From Dugong dugon (lineage: Eukaryota > Chordata > Mammalia > Sirenia > Dugongidae), in the NCBI GenBank assembly GCA_030035585.1, contig CM057471.1:97961819-98025818 (forward strand): DNA of 64,000 nt, in the 5' to 3' direction. Numbering within the stretch: position 1 is the first letter of the stretch; each line of letters starts with the position of its first letter. Below, in pieces: positions 1 to 11,579 of this stretch. The notes under the pieces are model-generated. The model saw only the letters and a program-made list of their open reading frames with translations, was not told the origin of the DNA and made no database searches. A program made the translations under genes and the position numbers.

Positions 1-240
1 AAGAGGACATGGAATGAGGGCTATCATTGCTGATGTCAGATGGATCATGGCTGAAAGCAGAGAATACCAGAAAGATGTTTACTTGTGTTGTATTGACTAC
101 ACAAAGGCATTTGTCTGTGTGGATTGTAACACATTGTGGTTAAATTGCGAAGAATGGAAATTTCAGAACAGTTAACTGTGCTCATGTGGAGCCTGTACAT
201 AGACCAAGATGCAGTAGTTTGAACAGAACAAGGGAATACT
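1..240 (+). mobile_element. RTE-clade LINE fragment, reverse transcriptase region
   Basis: The sequence matches the RT segment of the RTE LINE whose later part is seen in reverse at 36.0-37.0 kb. Remnants in broken frames read LRRMEI, VLMWSLYIDQDA and TEQGNT, corresponding to conserved RTE residues just before the catalytic palm. Several in-frame stops show it is dead. It is cut by the window edge on the left and by an AfroSINE on the right. The family call rests on the RT text; the exact subfamily is not known to me. Confidence 0.75.
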
Positions 241-414
241 AAAACCAAAACCAAAACCAAACCCATTGCCATCACGTTGATTCTGATTCACAGCCACCCT
301 ATGGGACAGAGTAGAACTGCCCCAAAGGGTTTCCAAGGAGTGCCTGGTAGATTCTAACTGCTGACCTTTTGGTTAGCAGCCATAGCTCTTAACCACTACA
401 CCATGAAGGTTTCC
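241..414 (-). mobile_element. AfroSINE, type I, minus orientation
   Basis: It starts with a CAAAACC-rich tail and the CCCATTGCC motif and ends in the reversed tRNA-like head. The reversed box B region and the GACCTTTTGGTTAGCAGCC core are clear. It sits directly against the RTE fragment. The head end is slightly mutated (CACCATGAAGG for CACCAGGG). Confidence 0.85.
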
Positions 415-720
415 TTTTAGACAATACCAAAGCTAGTTTAAAATACATGCTTAACTAAATTTTAGTTAATATCCTTTCAACTTGTACATTATTGTAGTTG
501 TATTTTATTTCTAGACTGTTTTCTCCTACAAAATAGATTATTATTATTATTGTTTTAGATGGTGAATTTGTTTAGATTTACTCACCTATTTAGTAGTCCA
601 GTAACTTTGCTCACTTTTTTTTTTTTTTTAATATCTGAGCCTTTCCATCTGAGGTAATAATCCCTTTGCCTGAAGTACAGGCTTGTGGTTTTGTTTTTCT
701 GAAAATGTCCTCATTGCACC
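415..720. other. AT-rich unassigned spacer
   Basis: It contains an (ATT)n tract near 540 and a T13 run near 617. I see no gene and no confident repeat family. Confidence 0.4.
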
Positions 721-870
721 TCATCCTTGAAAAATATTTTTCCAATACTTTATTATAAAAATTTTTAAACATATAGCAAAATTGAAAAACTTTTATAGTG
801 AACACTCATATACCCGCCATCTAGATTCAAGCATTAACATTTGAGAATCATTTTTGCTGAAAATAGAACT
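720..870 (-). mobile_element. L1M 3'-end fragment
   Basis: The phrase around 770-840 (ATTGAAAAACTTTTATAGTG followed by AACACTCATATACCCGCCAT) resembles the reversed 3' end of an old mammalian L1 (L1M class). It is strongly diverged. Confidence 0.5.
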
Positions 871-1349
871 CCAGGTTGCTGGTTATTTCCTTTCTTTCAG
901 TACATTTTCTTCTGGCTAGAAGTGGAGGAATACTGAGAAATCAGCCATCAATCTAATTGCCATTACTTTCTAGGTTATTTTTCTTTTCTCTCTGGCTGCT
1001 TTTTAAAATTTTCTCTTCTTTGATGTTCTTCAGTTTTACCATGATATGTCTAAGGTATATATTTGTTTAGGATTCATTGAGCTTCATGATCTGAGGATTG
1101 CTATCTTTCAGCAGTTCTGAAAGATTCTTAGTCATTATCTCTTCAAATATTGTCTCTTCTTCACACTCTCTAATATTTCCTTCTGTAACTCCCATTATAC
1201 ATTTTTTAGACCTTCTCACACTATCCTCTGCATCTTCTATCCCTTATTTCATATTTTTCATCTCTTTTTTCTTTCTAGGCTTTATTATGGATACTTAAAA
1301 AAAAAACTAACCTCTAGTTCAGTAATTCTATCTTTAGCTGTATCTTATC

Positions 1350-1436
1350 CTCTGGTTTATCCCAGAACCTGGAACAGTACCTGGTATATAGTAGGCACTA
1401 AATAAATGTTTGTTGAATAAATGAATGAGTTTGGGA
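1350..1436 (+). mobile_element. L2 3' end
   Basis: It carries the diagnostic CCTGGTATATAGTAGGCACT, then AATAAATGTTTGTTGAATAA and a TGAA-rich tail typical of the L2 3' terminus. Confidence 0.7.
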
Positions 1437-1437
1437 G

Positions 1438-1706
1438 ACTATACTGGTAGGCAATATAGCATTGTAGTTATGTGCCTGGTCTCTGGAGCAAGACTATCTG
1501 CATTCAAATCCTTGATCTACTACGTAATAGCTGTGTGATCTCAAAAGAATAACTTAATCTCTCTGTACCTTAGTTTTCTCATCTCTAAAACAGGGATAAT
1601 AATACTAGCCTGCCCTCAGCTGCTGTGCAGATTATATGAATTAATACATGTGAAGTGCTTAAAAGAATGCTTTGCATATTGCTAGTACTCAATAACTGCT
1701 TGTTCT
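1438..1706 (+). mobile_element. MIR SINE, nearly full length
   Basis: MIR landmarks occur in order: TGGTCTCTGGAGCAAGACTA, AAATCCTTGATCTACTAC, AGCTGTGTGATCTC, the TCTCATCTCTAAAACAGGGA block, and the GTGAAGTGCTTAAAA tail region. It is an ancient tRNA-derived SINE and inactive. Confidence 0.85.
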
Positions 1707-2059
1707 TATCTTTGCATTGAGTTTTAATTTAAAATATTTTATTTTTAGAAGTTGTATTCATTCTTTCTTGAGTATGTCCTTTGCTTATCTTTTCAAGATC
1801 TCCTTTTATTTATTTAAACATACAATGCATAATTATTTTGTATTATATATCTTATAATTCTAGTACCTGGAATAATTGTGGGTCTGTTTTAGCTGTCTGT
1901 TTCTGTTGACTATCATTCATGGTGCCTTGTTTCCTTGTGTATGTTGTGACTTGAAAATTTTTTTCGAGTGTATTTGAATTTCTTTTTGCAGTTATCTGGG
2001 AGCACTATCAGTCCAAGACTACTTTAAAGTAAATTCTCCACTTAAGATTCTTTGGACTA

Positions 2060-3055
2060 TGTAAGTACTATGAATTGATACCACAAACTCTAGTGAGGGC
2101 GAGCTTATGAGTATTAATCCTCAGGGGAGATTTTTTTTTTCCCCTCTCCCTTCCATTTGGCATCAATGTTGGGATAGGCAAACTTACTTGCTGTCCTCTT
2201 CTGTGAGGTGGAGCTTAGTTGTCTTTCACCCTTGCAGAGCAGGCATAACCTTGTGGCCTCGACCTTATGCGAGGATCTTCTGTTACATTCTCCATGGCAG
2301 ACCTGGGCTCTGCTGCCTGTTTCTCAGTGCACCGCCTGCCCCCTTGCAGACATCAAAGTGGAAACTCAAGGATTCTAGGAATGCACAGAAAATGTCAAGT
2401 GGTCAGGTGTGGCATTTGTCTACCCTCAAGGGTTCTTGGTTTCACCTTCCCTTGGAGCGCTGCAAATGCATTACTGTTGTGCCAGCTCAGAGATGCATCA
2501 AAAAGATGCATTGGGCTGTATCAGTCTGAAGAGTCATTCAGGGTTTCTAATCCATCATAATACTGGAAATGGAAGTCTAGTTTTTAAAAGCCTAATTGTT
2601 ATCCCCTTCCACCCCTCAACTTGCCTTCTCTGATTCTTCTTGCTCTGTCTCTTCTTTCTTTGAATTCTTTGGTGCTTATGGTTAATTTCACACAATTAGC
2701 AATTAATTTTCCCCGGTTATCTTCCGTGTGTTCAGTTTCGTTTCTTTGGATAAGCTGTCTTGTCTGAAGACATGGCTGATGTATTGTTATACTTATGTTT
2801 CCTTGTAATGCCTAGCACATCACCAGGTGCACCACAGATGCTCAATAAATATTGATTCTAATAGTGGAACTCACTATGTCCTCAGGATCATAAAAGCAAA
2901 CACCATGCAAAAGAATGATTAGAAGGAATGCTTTTGAAGTAGATTTTCTTGAACTGATAGGATTTGATAGAAAATGCTGTGGTTATTTCCTGTCTATGCT
3001 TTATGTGGTTTTCACTGTTTTTTATTTTGAGTAATCTACCTTGTGTTCTACCACC
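2060..3055. other. Old repeat-derived and unassigned sequence
   Basis: 2060-2640 contains a 140-codon plus-strand open frame with no recognisable domain; it follows directly on L1M material and is probably repeat-derived. An L2-like end lies near 2810-2865 (GCTCAATAAATATTGATTC). The remainder shows nothing I can name. Confidence 0.35.
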
Positions 3056-3503
3056 TGTCTGTCAGTTTCTCATACTGTGGTGGCTTGTGTATTGCTGTGG
3101 TGCTGGAAGCTATGCCACTGGTATTTCAAATACCAGCAGGGTCACCCATGGTGGATGGGTTTCAGCAGAGTTTCCAGACTAAGACACACTAGGAGGAAAG
3201 GCCTGGCCACCTACTTGTGAGAATTAGCCAATAAAAACCTATGGATCACAACAAAACATTGTCCAACTCGCCTATTTTGTACATGTCATCAGAAGAGATC
3301 AGTCGCTGGAGGAGCACATCATGTTTGGCGAAGTTTAGGGCCAGCGAGGGCAAGAGACGCTGTTGGTGAGATGGATTGGCACAGTAGCCACAATGATGGG
3401 CTCAAGCATTCCGGAAATTATGAGGATGATGCAGAACCTGGCAATATTTCATTCTATTATATGTAAGATTGTCATAAGTCAGTGTCAACTTGAGGGCAGC
3501 TAT
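3056..3503 (+). mobile_element. Short RTE-derived element
   Basis: It opens with CTGTGGTGGCTTGTGTATTG and GCTGGAAGCTATGCCAC, passes through CCAGACTAAGACACACTAGG and ACATTGTCC, then jumps to the RTE 3' segment (GACATGTCATCAG, ATTGGCACAGTAGCCACAAT, GTCATAAGTCAGTGTCAACT). The same layout and junction recur at 35082-35527, so it looks like a non-autonomous RTE derivative, not a random truncation. Confidence 0.65.
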
Positions 3504-4008
3504 CTGTATGTCTATCTGTCTACCTTGTGTTCCACTCTCCACAAAACAAATAAAATGTGAGCTGTCTGCCCCTTAGAAATTGATGCTCTGGTTCAGGATC
3601 ATAAACAGTTCACGAGCTATTGTAAAATATACAGTCAGGAGAATGAAGCAAAGTAACTGACAGTCCAGACCATCTGATTAAATCCTGGAGTGGAGCCCAA
3701 GGAGTTGTTGGCAAGTTAAATGACATTTGCACAACAATTCTGAGTGGACTCAGTTGGTTAAAATGGGCAAGAGAAATGGGAGTCATTTAGAGGTAAGCAA
3801 AATTTTCGGGGGCAGGATTATAAAAAAACTAAACCCAAGGAAAGCCTCTTCCAATTAAATGCTTGCTCTTCTGGGGACATAGATTCCTTGATGGAACCCA
3901 AAGTTACTTAGCTGTCTTCTGTGGTGAGGAAACCATAAACTTTTAGAAACGACCGCTAGTCCAGATGTGTGAGTCAAGACAGAACATGCCATCATCCATA
4001 GAGTATAT
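3504..4008. other. Unassigned low-copy sequence
   Basis: No gene, no open frame of note and no recognised repeat was seen. Confidence 0.35.
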
Positions 4009-4069
4009 ATAAAAAAAACAAAACAAAACCCATTGCCGTTGAGTTGACTCTGACTCATGGTGGCCCCAT
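4009..4069 (-). mobile_element. AfroSINE fragment, tail part only
   Basis: Only the A-rich tail, CCCATTGCCGTTGAG and GACTCATGGTGGCCCCAT remain. It then joins a plus-oriented AfroSINE directly, giving an inverted, tail-to-head fusion. Confidence 0.75.
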
Positions 4070-4242
4070 CCCTGGGTGGCACGAACAGTTTGTGCTCAAC
4101 CACTAACCTTAAAGTTGGAGGTTTGAACTCACCCAGTGGCACTGCGAAAGAAAGGCCTGGCAATCTTTGCTTTTGTAAAGATTACAGCCAAGAAAGCCCT
4201 ACGGAGCAGTTTTACTCTGTAACACATGGGGTCTCACACAAT
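4070..4242 (+). mobile_element. AfroSINE, long type, plus orientation
   Basis: The head reads CCTGGGTGGCACGAACAGTT, followed by AAAGTTGGAGGTTTGAACTC, GAAAGAAAGGCCTGGCAATC and CAGTTTTACTCTGTAACACA. The tRNA-like head with A and B box remnants is present; the far 3' tail is missing. Confidence 0.8.
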
Positions 4243-4895
4243 AAAATACGGCTGTATAAATATCAGGTGAGTTTTCAACTTTTATTTCAATTCTATGCAA
4301 GCTTTCGAATCATATGGAAATCTGTTTCCTTTTCATCAAGTTGATTTTTTAGGGGACCAGATGTAATCTCAAGCCTTTTTTCATTCTACTTGTTAGAATT
4401 GTGTTTACATTGGCTAAAATTGTGCATGTTATTTATAGCAGAACACGTAAGTGCAGCTTTATCATTCTTCATCAATACTTAATAGTTTCTGTAAATAGTC
4501 CAGGATGTAAAGTCAGTATCATTTGCTTCTTGACCACATTTCTTTTGGTTGCTTGTGCCAACCATATTCTGACCATATCTAAAAAAAAATTTTTCTGATG
4601 TAGTTTGTTCTTTTGGGATATTTTATGTATGCTTTGGCAGTTAATGAAAAGAGATATCTTTCATGATGATTTAAGTATTTATATCCTTATGTTAGCTTAA
4701 CACATATGACTCAGAGGAGAACTGTTCATTGCTGCATCAATGCTGTTACATTAGTAGAGTAAAGCAAATGATGAAAAAGTGGGCTCAATCTTGTGTTGCT
4801 ATTTATAGTGCTTACTTCATGGAACCATGGTGAATTTTCTTCTTGTTTTCATTTACGCCTCTAGTATAACCAGACAATAATTATGAAATTATTTT
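4243..4895. other. Unassigned AT-rich sequence
   Basis: No gene or recognised repeat. Short open frames have no coding character. Confidence 0.35.
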
Positions 4896-5885
4896 TTAAA
4901 AAACAATTGTTAGACCAAGAAAAAAGAGAGAAAACACAAATTACTAATATTAGAAGTGGAAGATGGGTTATCACAACTGATCCTGTGGACATTAAAAGTA
5001 TAGCAAAGGAATACTATGATCAAAAGCCCACAAATTTGATAACTTAGATGAAACAGACCTATTCCTTGAAAGACACAACCTACCAAAACTGACAAAAGAA
5101 GAAACAGTTAATCTAAATAAGTCTATATCTATCAGTTTAATTGAATCAATAATTAATGACCTTCCAAAAGAGAAAGCACCAGGCCTAGATGGTTTTTCAC
5201 TGGTGAATTCTACCAAATATTTAAAGAAGAATTAACACCAACCCTTCTCAAACTCCTTCAAAAGACAGAAGAAGAGGAAACCCTTTCCAATTCATTCTAT
5301 GAGGCCAGCATTATCCTAATAGTGAAACCAGACAAAGACATTACTAGGAAGGAAAATTATAGACTAATATTTCTCATGAACACAGATGCAAAAATCCCCA
5401 ACAAAATATTAGCAAATTGAATGCAACGATGTATAAAAAGAACTATACACCATGACCAAGTAAGATTTATCCTGAGTATGTAAGGCTAGTACAACACTTG
5501 CAAATCAATGTAATCCATCATATCAACAGGCTAAAGAAGAATAATCATATGATCATATCAATAGATGCAGAAAAAGCATTCAACAAAATCTGACACCCAT
5601 TTTAATAATAACTCTCAGTAAATTAGGAATAGAGGAGAACTTCCTCAGTGTGATAAAAAACGTCTACCTACAGCTAACATCATACTTAATGGTGAGAAAC
5701 TAGATGCTTTCTCTGTAAGATCAGGAACAAGACAAGGATATTGTCTCTCACCATACCTATTTAACTTTGTCCTGGAAGTCCTAGCTAACGCAACTAAAAC
5801 AAGAAAGGAAATATAAGGTTATACACGTTGAGAAGGAAGAAATAAAGCTGTCTTTATTTGCAAATGATGTAATTGTCTATTCTTT
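4896..5885 (+). pseudogene. Eroded L1 ORF2 (endonuclease/RT) remnant
   Basis: On the plus strand, broken frames read as the L1 ORF2 linker and [15 protein letters not shown]-like text near 5160-5200, an [12 protein letters not shown]-like run near 5215, a [14 protein letters not shown]-like run near 5380, [20 protein letters not shown]-like text near 5525-5580, and [19 protein letters not shown]-like text near 5730-5785. The catalytic-site region near 5855-5870 appears as LFANDVIVY, so the second motif (FADD) is mutated. Stops and frameshifts are frequent. This is an old L1 and one of the few in plus orientation. Confidence 0.85.
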
Positions 5886-6523
5886 TGAGTCTTTATATAT
5901 TTAGTTTTAGATAATTCTTACTGTCTTTCATTATTTCATTCTGTGGGGTGTCGGCTTTATAATCATATTCAATTAAAGTGAGAAACAAATATATGTGTAA
6001 ACAAACATATGAAGTCCATTGAAGAAAGTGGAGCCGTTAAAACATTAAGAAATCTCTTAACCATATCTGATTTATTATCAGAGAATTGGTTAGGGACTGG
6101 GCAATACAGCTGAATAAGTACTTTGAGTACTGCATATTATTTTAGCTACTAATATAACTTCTTATTTATCAGGCATGTGTTTTTAAAAGTTATATGTATG
6201 TATTTTGTGCACTGGAATGTAAACTCCACGAAGGTAGGGGCTTTGTCTTATTCATCATTAAATTTTTAGCTTGAGACATAATAGTTACTCAATGAAAATT
6301 GTTCAATAAACAAGTTGACACTTAATTAGGAACTAATTTATAGTGGAAAATATATTAGTAAAAATAGAAGAAATAAAATGTCTTAAATTTAGTCAATATT
6401 TCTTTGCAACTGTTTAATTCGTATATTTTGAAGCTACAGAGTTAAATGCCTTCAGATTCAGGACAAGTACAGTTTCCTGGTGTATTGGTCTTTTATCACC
6501 AAATAATGATCTTCCTAATTTGT
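5886..6523. other. Low-copy sequence with an L2 fragment
   Basis: 6205-6315 resembles an L2 3' end (TGTAAACTCCACGAAGGTAG, ACTCAATGAAAATTGTTCAA). No gene seen elsewhere. Confidence 0.45.
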
Positions 6524-6690
6524 AATGGAGCCCTGGTGGTGCAGTGGTTGAGGACTTGGCTGCTAACCATAAAGGTCAGCAGTTTGAATCCACCAGCTGC
6601 TCCTTGGAAACCCTATGGGACAATTCTACTGTGTCCTATAGGGTCACTATGATTCATAATGGACTCGACAGCAATGCATTTGGTTTTTTG
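6524..6690 (+). mobile_element. AfroSINE, type I, plus orientation
   Basis: It begins GGAGCCCTGGTGGTGCAGTG (box A) and carries GCAGTTTGAATCCACCAGC (box B) and the tail ATGATTCATAATGGACTCGA. An imperfect duplication flanks it (TAATTTGTAAT at left, TAATCTGTAAT at right). Confidence 0.9.
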
Positions 6691-7479
6691 GTTAATCTGT
6701 AATTATGGTTTTTTTCTTGGTTTTACAGTCTCTTTAGTCTAATAACTAAATTAAGTTAATGTTACATTGTCTTCCTTCCTCTCTTCCTCCGTCCCTCCCT
6801 CCTGCCCTTTTTCCTTCCTTCCTTCCTCTCCCTTTCTCCGCCATCCTTTTTCTTCTTTGTAGTCTCTGATTTATGATGTATTCAAGTTACAGTGAACTAC
6901 ACTTATGACTGTGTTTTGTACATCTTATAGTTAGTAATATGTACTACATACAATATTGCAGTGCATAATTTGCAGCTGTCATGTAATGGTTTCAACCCCC
7001 AAAGGCAAATAAAGATTGGATTTATAAAGATACTGATAATAAAAGGCACTAAATAATGAAAACTAAAAAAGTAATAATAATAAAAATATGGTATTCCACT
7101 TATGTCTGAATTGACTTATGACAAGGTCATCAGAACAGAGTCCCATAATAAGTCGGGAACTACCTGTATTTTTCTGATATGTCTTTTTCCACCCATATCA
7201 TTCTTTTACTCTTGACCTTTTTGAGCTGTTATATTTTAGAGTTGTTTACTAAAAATAACATATAAAAGATTTTTGTGTGTGCTTGTGTTCTTTAATATCC
7301 TATTTAAGAAGCTGCCCTTTAACAGACACATTTGCTCCATTTACAGTCACTTTGATTATTTGTGTTTTGGGCTTATTGTCACCACCTTATTTTGTGTTTT
7401 CTGTTCACCTTGAAATGATTGAGTTTACTTTATTTCCATCTCCTACTCCAAACATTGATTTGGAAGTCATATTTATATA
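6691..7479. other. Spacer with a pyrimidine-rich low-complexity tract
   Basis: 6765-6845 is a CCTT/CCTC-rich tract. The rest is AT-rich with no gene seen. Confidence 0.4.
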
Positions 7480-8310
7480 TATTTTTAGAATTTATTTTAT
7501 TTTTGTTGTTGAGAACGTACACAGCAGAACATATACCAATTCAAGTTTCTATATGTACAATTCAGTGACATTGATTTCATTCTTTGAGTTGGGCGACCAT
7601 TCTCACCCTCCTTTTCCAAGTTCTTCCTCCACCATTAACACAAACTCACTGCCCCTAAATTTCCTATCTAATCTTTCAAGTTAAGTTGCTGTTGTCAATT
7701 TGATCCCAAGTAAATAGTTCTTAAAAGAGTATAGTGCTCAAGGCAGGTATTTTTTACTAGTTTAGTAAAACTATTGTTGAGTTTTAAGAAGATTTCAGGG
7801 GATATTTTTGGTTTAAGTTTTAAAGATTATCTGAGAGCAATAGTTTCAGGGGTTCATCCAGCCCCCATGGCTCCAGAAAGTCTGGAGTCCATGAGAATTC
7901 AAAATTTTGTTCTACATTTCCCCCCTTTTGATCAGGATTTTTACATAGAATCGTTGATCAAAATGCTTAGTAATGGTAGCCAGGCACCATCCTGTACTTC
8001 TGGCCTCGTAGCAAACAAGGCAGTTGCTCATGGAGGCAATTAGGATTTCCTCCTCCTATTCCTGACTTTCCTTTTTCTTCTGTTGCTCCAGGTGAATAAA
8101 AACCAGTTGTAGTACCTTGAATGGCTGTTTGCCAGGTTTTAAGACCCCAGGCATTACTCAACGAACTAGGAGGTAGAACAGAAGCACTAAATACAGTATT
8201 AGGCCAAATAACTGGGATAACCCATGAAACCATAACCCTAAACCTCCAAACCAAGGAACCAAATCCCATGAGGTGTTTGTACACAAGCAGCCTCAGCAGC
8301 TACCCTCCCT
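7480..8310 (-). mobile_element. L1 3'-UTR fragment of an older afrotherian lineage
   Basis: The reversed 3' UTR is recognised by parallels to younger copies: AATTTTGTTCTACATTTCCC, GGTAGCCAGGCACCAT and TTTTAAGACCCCAGGCATTA are shared motifs. It stops at about 8310, where a second L1 3' terminus begins with a T-rich run. Confidence 0.65.
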
Positions 8311-9028
8311 TTTTTTTTTTTTTCTGTCGTTGTTGTAAATTATCACACAACTCTTGCCAATTCAACTTTTTACAGGTGTACATTTATTGACAGCAGTGAC
8401 ATTAATTGGCTGTGCAGCCCTACCTTTAATCAATGTGATTTTTTTCCATCACGGTAAACTGAAACTCAGTATTCCATAACCAATAACTCCCCCTTTTCCC
8501 CTCCCTCCTGCCCCTGGTAACCACTGAGAAACTTTAGTCTCTATACATTTAATTTGTCTGTTCTTGTCTTTTTATGTGAAGTCATACAATATTTGTCCTT
8601 TTGTGATTGACTTAATTCACTCAGCATAATGTCTGCAAGCTCCATCCATATTGTAGCATGTATCAAGACATTATTTCTCTTACTATCTGAGTAATATTCC
8701 ATAGTATGTTTGTAACATAATTTGTTTCTCCGTTCATCCACTGATGGGCATTTAGGTTGTTTCCCCCTTTTGGTTATTGTAAATGGTGCTAGAATGAACG
8801 TTGGTGTACAAATATCTGTTTGAGTCTCTGCTTTCAGGTCTTTTGGATATATAGCTAGGAGTGGAATTGCTGGGTCATGTGGTAACTCTAGTTTTTCGGG
8901 GAACTGCCGCAGTGTTTTCCACAACGGCTGTACCATTTTGCTTTTGCCATCAGCAATGTATAAGGGTTCTAATTTCCCCACATCCTCGCTAACATTTGTT
9001 ATTTTCTTTTTTTATCTTAGCCATCCTA

Positions 9029-9184
9029 AAACTCATTGCCATCAAGTCAATTCTGGCTCATAATGACCCTATAGGACACAGTAGAACTGCCACATAGGGT
9101 TTCCAAGGAGTGGCTGGTGGATTCAAACTGCTGACCTTTATGGTTAGCAGCCAAGTTCTCAACCACTGCGCCACCAGGGCTCCA
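9029..9184 (-). mobile_element. AfroSINE, type I, inside old L1
   Basis: A perfect 12-bp duplication TTAGCCATCCTA lies at 9017-9028 and 9185-9196. Removing the insert restores L1 ORF2. The reversed head ends in CCACCAGGGCTCC. Confidence 0.95.
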
Positions 9185-10055
9185 TTAGCCATCCTAGTGG
9201 GAGTAAAATAGTATCTTATTGTGGTTTTGATTTGCATCTCTCTTTTGGCTAACCGCGTTGAGCATCTTCTTATGTGTTGCCTGCCATTTGAATGTCCTCT
9301 TTAGTGACATGTCTCTTCAAGTTCTTTGTCCATTTTATGATTGGTTTATTCATCATTGTGTTAAGTTGTTGAAGTTTTATATATATTTTGGTTATTAGAT
9401 TCTTATCAGATATATGATTACCAAAGATATTTTCCTAGTCAGTAGCTTGTCTTTTGACTATTTTGGTAAAGTCTTTTGATGAATACAAGTTTTAAATTTT
9501 TATGAGGTCTCATTTGCTTTTTTGTCTTTTGCTGTCTGTGCTTTTGTTTTTGTTTTATATTAGATAATCCATTGTTAAAAGCCAGGCCCGATAGTGTTGC
9601 CCTGCATTTTCTTCTAAGAATTTTATGGTTTTAGTTTGCACGTTTATGTCCTTAATCCATTTTGAATTTGTTTTTGAGTATGGTGTGAGGCATGGATCCT
9701 CTCTCATATTTCTGCATGTGGAAATACAATTTTCCCAACACCATTTATTGAAAAGACTTGTCTTTCCCCATCAAATGGACTTCGTGCCCTTGTAAAAAAA
9801 TCAGTTGATCATAGATGTGTTGGTTTATTTCTGGACTCCCAATTCCATTCCATTGGTCTGTGTGTCTATTTTTACACTAGTCCAAGACTGTTTTGATTAC
9901 TGTAGTTGTGTAATATGTTTTAAAATCAGGAAGTGTAAGTACTACTTTGTTCTTCTCTTTCAACGTGGCTTTAGCTACTCAGGGTCTCTGGTCATTCCAT
10001 ATAAAGTTGAGGAGTGGTTTTTCCATTTCTATAAAGAAAGAGGGCTGTTGGAATT

Positions 10056-10889
10056 AAAAAAAAAAAAAAATTTTTTTATGGTACTTTAGGTGAAGGTTTA
10101 CAGAACAAATAGTTTCTCATTAAACAATTAGTACACATATTGTTTTATAACATTGGTTAACAACCCCATGACCTGTCAACACTCTTCCTTCTCGACCTTG
10201 GGTTCCATATTACCAGCTTTTCTGTCCCCACCTGCCTTCTAGTCCTTGTCCCTGGCCTGTTGTGCCCCATTAGTCTCAATTTGTTTTATGGGGTTGTCTA
10301 ATCTTTGGCTGAAGGGTGAACCTCGGGAGTGACTTCATTACTGAGCTAAGGGTGTTGGGGGGAGATACTCTCAGGGTTTCTCCAGTCTCTATCAGGTCAG
10401 TAAGTCTGGTATTTTTTTGTGAATTAGAATTTTGTTCTACATTTTTCTCCAGCTCTGTCCGGGACCCTCTGTTGTGGTCCCTGTCGGAGCAGTCAGTGGT
10501 GGTAGCTGGGCACCATCTAGTTGTTCTGGTCTCAGTCCGGTGGAGGCCATGGTAGTTGTGGTCCATTAGTCTTTTGGACTAATCTTTCCTTTGTATCTTG
10601 TTTTCTTTATATTCCCTTGCTCCCGAAGGTGTGACCAGTGGAGTATCATAGATGGCTGCTCACAGGCTTTGAAGACCCCAGACACTACTCACCGAGGCAG
10701 AATGTAGAACATTTTCTTTATGAACTATGTTATGCCAATTCAGCTAGATTAAGACCATGGTCCCCACAGCCCTCAGCCCAGTAATTCGGTCCCTCAGCGA
10801 GTTTGATGTGTCTATGGAGCTTCCATGACCTTGCTTTGTACAAGTTGTGCTGGCTTCCCCAGTAGTGTGTGCTATCTTACCCTTCACCA
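10056..10889 (-). mobile_element. 5'-truncated young L1, 3' UTR only
   Basis: The insert has an A14T7 terminal tract followed by GGTACTTTAGGTGAAGG and the whole characteristic 3' UTR, ending at CCCTTCACCAA. A perfect 15-bp duplication AGGGCTGTTGGAATT lies at 10041-10055 and 10890-10904. No coding sequence is included: truncation fell at or just inside the 3' UTR start. Confidence 0.95.
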
Positions 10890-11460
10890 AGGGCTGTTGG
10901 AATTTTGATTGGGTTTGCGTTGAATCTATAGATCACTTTGGTTAGTATTGACATCTTAACAATATTAAGTCTTCCAATCCATGAACATGGGACATCTTTC
11001 TATTTATTTAAGTCTTCTTTAATCTCTTTCAGTAGTGTTTTAAAATTTCAGTTGTATAAGTCCTTCACATCCCTGGTTATATTTATTTCCTTGATATTTT
11101 ATTCTCTTAGATGCTGTTGTAAATGGAATCATTTCCCTAATTTCCATTTCAGATTTCTCATTGCTGGGGTACAGAAACCCAGCTGAGTTTTTTTGTTGAT
11201 CTTGCACCTTACAACTTTGCTAAATTCTTCATTAGCTCTAGAAGTTTCCTTGAGGAATTTTTGGGATTTTCTGTATACAGGATCATGTCATCCTCAAATA
11301 GAGAAAATTTTACTTCTTTTCGAATCTGAATATGTTTTACTTATTTTTCTTGTCTTATTGCTCTGGCTAGGACTTCTAATGCAATATTGAATAGAATTCG
11401 TGAGTGTAGGCACCCTTGTTTTATTTGGAAGTTGTACATTTTATTTCCTGTCTTTTACTA

Positions 11461-11579
11461 GTTGACCTGAAAATTTTAACATGGATATGTGACTTAACAT
11501 GATCTAATATGTGACTTAACATGTATCCTAATACTTCTAATGCAATGCATCCCCCATTACACATTCCACTAGTCATTTT
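11461..11579. other. Short spacer
   Basis: Contains an ATGTGACTTAACATG repeat-like doublet (11486 and 11508). No gene seen. Confidence 0.4.

Larger units (their letters stand above)
880..2060 (-). mobile_element. Old L1M ORF1/5' region, interrupted by L2 and MIR
   Basis: Blocks at 880-1300 and 1700-2060 resemble the reversed ORF1 side of old L1M elements (for example the run about a GTCTTTCAGCAGTTCTGAAAG-like coiled-coil region). No reading frame survives. An L2 end and a MIR lie between the blocks. Confidence 0.4.
8311..11460 (-). pseudogene. Old L1, ORF2 C-terminal half and 3' UTR, nested
   Basis: The 3' terminus starts in a T14 run at 8311. The C-terminal ORF2 block at 8541-8981 is open for 146 codons with typical L1 residues (HDPAIPLLAIYPKD, CYKHTMEYYS, MLSELSQSQKDKYCM). 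ORF2 continues through 9197-10055 and 10890-11450. It is interrupted by an AfroSINE at 9029-9184 and by a young L1 3'-UTR fragment at 10056-10889, both flanked by exact duplications, so this L1 is older than both. It is inactive. Confidence 0.85.

Noticed and set aside
2107-2529. A 140-codon ATG-started open frame.
   Set aside because: Cysteine/tryptophan-rich text without domain, next to old L1M material, no splice or family support.
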